A DNA stretch of 8,577 nucleotides from Candidatus Roizmanbacteria bacterium RIFCSPHIGHO2_01_FULL_39_8 (lineage in GTDB: Bacteria > Patescibacteriota > Microgenomatia > UBA1406 > GWC2-37-13). Shown piece by piece: positions 6,901 through 8,577 of the stretch. A program made the position numbers and the translations under genes. The DNA lies in NCBI GenBank assembly GCA_001789355.1, contig MFZI01000072.1:1-8577 (forward strand), written 5' to 3'. The notes beneath the pieces were generated by a model. That model saw nothing but the letters and a program-made list of their open reading frames with translations, searched no databases and was not told the DNA's origin. How positions within the stretch are numbered: the stretch's first letter is position 1; the number at the start of each line of letters is the position of its first letter.

Positions 6901-7661
6901 AAATAGAGATAGTCATCTTCTTCAAGAGTATCAAGAGAGTTAAGAGATCTAATTGTTTTTGTAAGCCTGTCAAAGAAAGATTTTTTCTGATTTTTCTCTT
7001 CATTAAATTTATCCGAAAGAACTTTGATTTGCTCCCGCATCTTAAAATCGACTTCTTGTTCTGCAATTTCCCGCTGTTCCTTGACCGGGATTTTTTTGAC
7101 GAGTGCTTCTTTCTGTTTTTCAAAATCGTTTTCGACTTTTTCTTTTTCAACCTGATATTTCTTTTCAAGAAGTTCCAATTCGCCTTTTTCGTTGTTTTCT
7201 ATGATTTTTACTGACTGTTTTTGTTTTTCTTTGTCAACATTTTTAACCAAGTAGAGAGCATAGTAGATGATACGTTCCAGAGATTGAGGAGGAATATCAA
7301 GTATAGTACTTAACACGGAGGAAGGACCTTTAAAGTACCAGATATGTGCAATCGGGGAAGCAAGCTTAATATGACCCATGCGTTCTCTTCTTACCGCCGA
7401 TGTGGTTACTTCGACTCCGCATCTATCACAGACAATTCCCTTATAACGAATTCTTTTGTACTTTCCACAGTAACATTCGTAGTCTTTAGTTGGACCAAAG
7501 ATACGTTCATCAAAAAGGCCGTCTTTTTCTGCCCTAAACGTTCTGTAGTTTATCGTTTCCGGTTTGGTCACTTCACCATGAGACCAGGTGAGAATAGCTT
7601 CTGGTGATGCCAAACTTATACGAAGACCTGAAAAATCTAAAATACTTTGATTATTATCCAT
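3843..7661 (-). CDS. rpoC: RNA polymerase beta' subunit
   Basis: This is the beta' subunit of RNA polymerase, 1272 residues. The N-terminal zinc site is C63, C65, C78, C81. A Lys/Glu-rich, probably coiled-coil insertion spans about 141-266. The QGRFRQNLLGKRVDYSGRS block is at 424-441, and the catalytic NADFDGD (Mg-binding aspartates) at 546-552. The bridge-helix block ARGARKGLTDSALKTADAGY is at about 840-859. The second zinc site is C878, C948, C955, C958, and the trigger loop starts at Q989. Trigger-loop Q, M, R and H are kept, but VRHF replaces the usual TFHI/TFHT. I chose ATG at 7661 because it lies 4 nt after the rpoB stop and gives the usual N-terminus. The upstream TTG at 7682 would overlap rpoB and has no spaced ribosome site. 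The last 24 codons overlap rpsL in another frame, giving a tail that ends in four serines. Confidence 0.98.
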   Translation of the reverse strand: MDNNQSILDFSGLRISLASPEAILTWSHGEVTKPETINYRTFRAEKDGLFDERIFGPTKDYECYCGKYKRIRYKGIVCDRCGVEVTTSAVRRERMGHIKLASPIAHIWYFKGPSSVLSTILDIPPQSLERIIYYALYLVKNVDKEKQKQSVKIIENNEKGELELLEKKYQVEKEKVENDFEKQKEALVKKIPVKEQREIAEQEVDFKMREQIKVLSDKFNEEKNQKKSFFDRLTKTIRSLNSLDTLEEDDYLYLREKEADIFLDVGMGSEVVYEMLTSLDVNKNYTEALKELNEVKGERRNKLLKKVRLLESFVKAKISPKWMVLTVLPVIPPDLRPVVQLPGGKFATSDLNDFYRRVINRNNRLKQLIDLGAPEIILRNEKRMLQEAVDSLIDLQKSRGRSRTQGAASKIQKSLSDILRGKQGRFRQNLLGKRVDYSGRSTIIVGPELKLHQCGLPREMALELFKPFLLHEIIVRGLAPNIKSAKNFLEKKEPVVYDILEEISKDHPVLLNRAPTLHKLSILGFYPVLTDSYSIKLHPTVCSGYNADFDGDAMGVFLPLSKNAIDEVKSRMLPYHNLLKPADGTPIVLPNKEMALGCYYITSFAADLEQKKDEDLKYFANDQEAAIAYQFEKVLLREPVFIKIDGQHVKTSIGRILFNQLLPKELRFINQAMKASALKQVVMKAMKILNNEEMGQLIDKLKEMGFWGATIAGGLSFSVFDCLIIDEKEKILKEVEKEVEKVEKNYRQGLLTIEEKKRYTNKLWIETTEKLADMTWAALDEENPVKIAIKSEGPRASREQLKQLSAIKGLVVDPLGKIIEVPTKSNYREGLSIFEYVISARGARKGLTDSALKTADAGYLTRRLVDVAHDMIVREEDCKATEGLTVSVSDARGEKFKDRIKGRFLAKDILTETKEVVLKTNELVDEDKITLIQKANIKKVMVRSALYCKSKYGVCQKCYGVDLSNNRLVEIGVPVGVIAAQSIGEPGTQLTMRVRHFGGIVISDVTQGLPRVEELFETRTPKVVSPISEMDGKVSVQEDTEKELYTVKVSSLNKTPVQEQEFVIPMSQKLKIKDGELITTGAAFSEGYLDVNDILTIKGLRSAQFYLLDEVQKVYESQGINIHDKHFEVIIRKMSDKVIIEDEGDTSFIKDEVVSRIRFEEENKKILAQGGKPSVGKVSILGITRAAIYTDSWLSAASFEQTTNVLSSAAIKGQIDYLLGLKENVIIGRLIPVTQALIEKYYGKFLQKYAHNQSINQEKEAKKDKEIQSSSS

Positions 7662-7665
7662 TTTT

Positions 7666-8577
7666 TTATTTAATATAATCAATCTCCAATCCTAACGCAT
7701 TCAATTCTTTCATCAATACGTGAAACGATTCAGGTACATTTGATTGAGGTATGTCTATTTTTTTAATAATTGACTCAAAAGCTTTTGTTCTTCCTCTCAC
7801 GTCGTCGCTTTTGATTGTCAACATTTCTTGCAATGTATAGGGAACCCGGTGTGTTTCTAGAGCCCATACTTCCATTTCTCCGAATCTTTGGCCGCCCATC
7901 TGTGATTTTCCACCCAAAGGTTGTTGAGTGACAAGTGAATATGGACCAACTGATCTTGCATGGAACTTATCTTCTACCATGTGGATCAACTTCATAATAT
8001 ATCCAACTCCTACAAACACTTTTTTATCATATGGTTTACCGCTCTGGGCATCATAAAGGGTAACTTTTCCATCAAGAGGAAGCCCTAATGACTGCAGTTG
8101 CGAAGTGATGAATTCTTCTTTTATCTTTTCAAATACGGGAATAGCAATCTTCGTTTGTTTATGTTTTGCGATAAGACCCAGTAAAGTTTCAAATAATTGT
8201 CCTAAATTCATACGGGAAAGGATAGAAAGAGGTGAGAGAATAACATCTACAGCAGTACCATCGTCTAAATATGGCATATCCCATTCAGGGAGTATTTTTG
8301 AAATAACACCTTTATTTCCGTGTCGGCCAGCGAGTTTATCACCGACTGAAATTTTCCGCATCTGTGAGACAGTAACAATAATTCTTTTTAGCACACTGGG
8401 TTCTAATTCGTTCGGGTCTTTTTTGGAATCAATTACTTCAATATGAACGACCGTTCCTCTTTTTCCGTACGGAACTCGAAGTGAAGTATCTTTAACGTCT
8501 TTAGCTTTCTCACCAAAAATAGCCCGAAGTAATCTTTCTTCTGCGGTCAACTCTTTTTCTCCTTTGGGGGCGACTTT
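7666..8577 (-). CDS. rpoB: RNA polymerase beta subunit, C-terminal part (5' end outside window)
   Basis: This is the last 303 residues of the beta subunit, which with beta' forms the catalytic core of RNA polymerase. The frame is open from the window edge at 8577, with KVAPKGEKE ahead of the TTG codon at 8550, so that TTG is an internal Leu and not a start. Visible family blocks are RAIFGEKAKDVKDTSLRVP, the GDKLAGRHGNKGVIS block carrying the two active-site lysines, DMPYLDDGTAVD, SRMNLGQ, the FHARSVGPYSLVTQQPLGGK block, GQRFGEMEVWALE, and TLQEMLTIKSDDV near the end. Only about 30 residues separate the LRVP and GDKLAGRHG blocks, so the large insertion found there in E. coli is absent. ETHRVPY stands where EAYGAAY is usual. 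The stop is TAA and rpoC begins 4 nt later. Identity is certain. Confidence 0.98.
   Translation of the reverse strand, partial: KVAPKGEKELTAEERLLRAIFGEKAKDVKDTSLRVPYGKRGTVVHIEVIDSKKDPNELEPSVLKRIIVTVSQMRKISVGDKLAGRHGNKGVISKILPEWDMPYLDDGTAVDVILSPLSILSRMNLGQLFETLLGLIAKHKQTKIAIPVFEKIKEEFITSQLQSLGLPLDGKVTLYDAQSGKPYDKKVFVGVGYIMKLIHMVEDKFHARSVGPYSLVTQQPLGGKSQMGGQRFGEMEVWALETHRVPYTLQEMLTIKSDDVRGRTKAFESIIKKIDIPQSNVPESFHVLMKELNALGLEIDYIK

Noticed and set aside
7659..7668. A-run at the rpoB-rpoC junction as a slippage site giving a beta-beta' fusion
   Set aside because: The rpoB TAA stop precedes the extra A residues, so slippage within the run could not bypass the stop.
7661..7682. TTG at 7682 as a longer rpoC start overlapping rpoB
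   Set aside because: It adds seven unconserved residues, lies directly against the only GGAG with no spacing, and the ATG at 7661 gives the expected N-terminus right after the rpoB stop.

Overview
This is an AT-rich bacterial window in which every real gene reads from the minus strand. It holds the end of the RNA polymerase operon joined to the str ribosomal operon, in transcription order (high to low coordinate): rpoB (3' part only), rpoC, rpsL (S12), rpsG (S7), fusA (EF-G), then a small calcineurin-type metallophosphoesterase. The host could be a Patescibacteria/CPR-like bacterium, perhaps near Microgenomates. The hints are the long lysine/glutamate-rich coiled-coil insertion in RpoC, the RpoB wording around its C-terminal conserved blocks, the long S12 with a Firmicutes-type N-terminal insertion, and the lack of clear Shine-Dalgarno sequences. 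This placement is an inference without a tree; no 16S rRNA is present.

Layout: 7666-8577 rpoB C-terminal part; 3843-7661 rpoC, starting 4 nt after rpoB stops; 3494-3916 rpsL, whose first 74 nt lie inside the 3' end of rpoC; 3003-3476 rpsG after a 17-nt gap; a 73-nt gap (2930-3002) filled by a long hairpin made of heptamer repeats and followed by eight U; 833-2929 fusA; a 162-nt gap (671-832) packed with palindromes; 20-670 the metallophosphoesterase. No gene-free stretch exceeds 300 bases.

The genes work together as a growth-rate module: the two catalytic subunits of RNA polymerase, two small-subunit proteins (S12 at the decoding centre, S7 as an assembly primary binder in the head), and the translocase. 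Tight spacing from rpoB to rpsG argues for one polycistronic transcript. The hairpin before fusA and the palindromic block after it are the two places where the transcript could be attenuated, processed or ended. The usual tuf gene does not follow fusA here.

I see no wholly new system. The points most worth a second look are the heptad-built hairpin before fusA, the palindromic block after fusA, the unusually long rpoC/rpsL overlap, and a changed trigger-loop sequence in RpoC.
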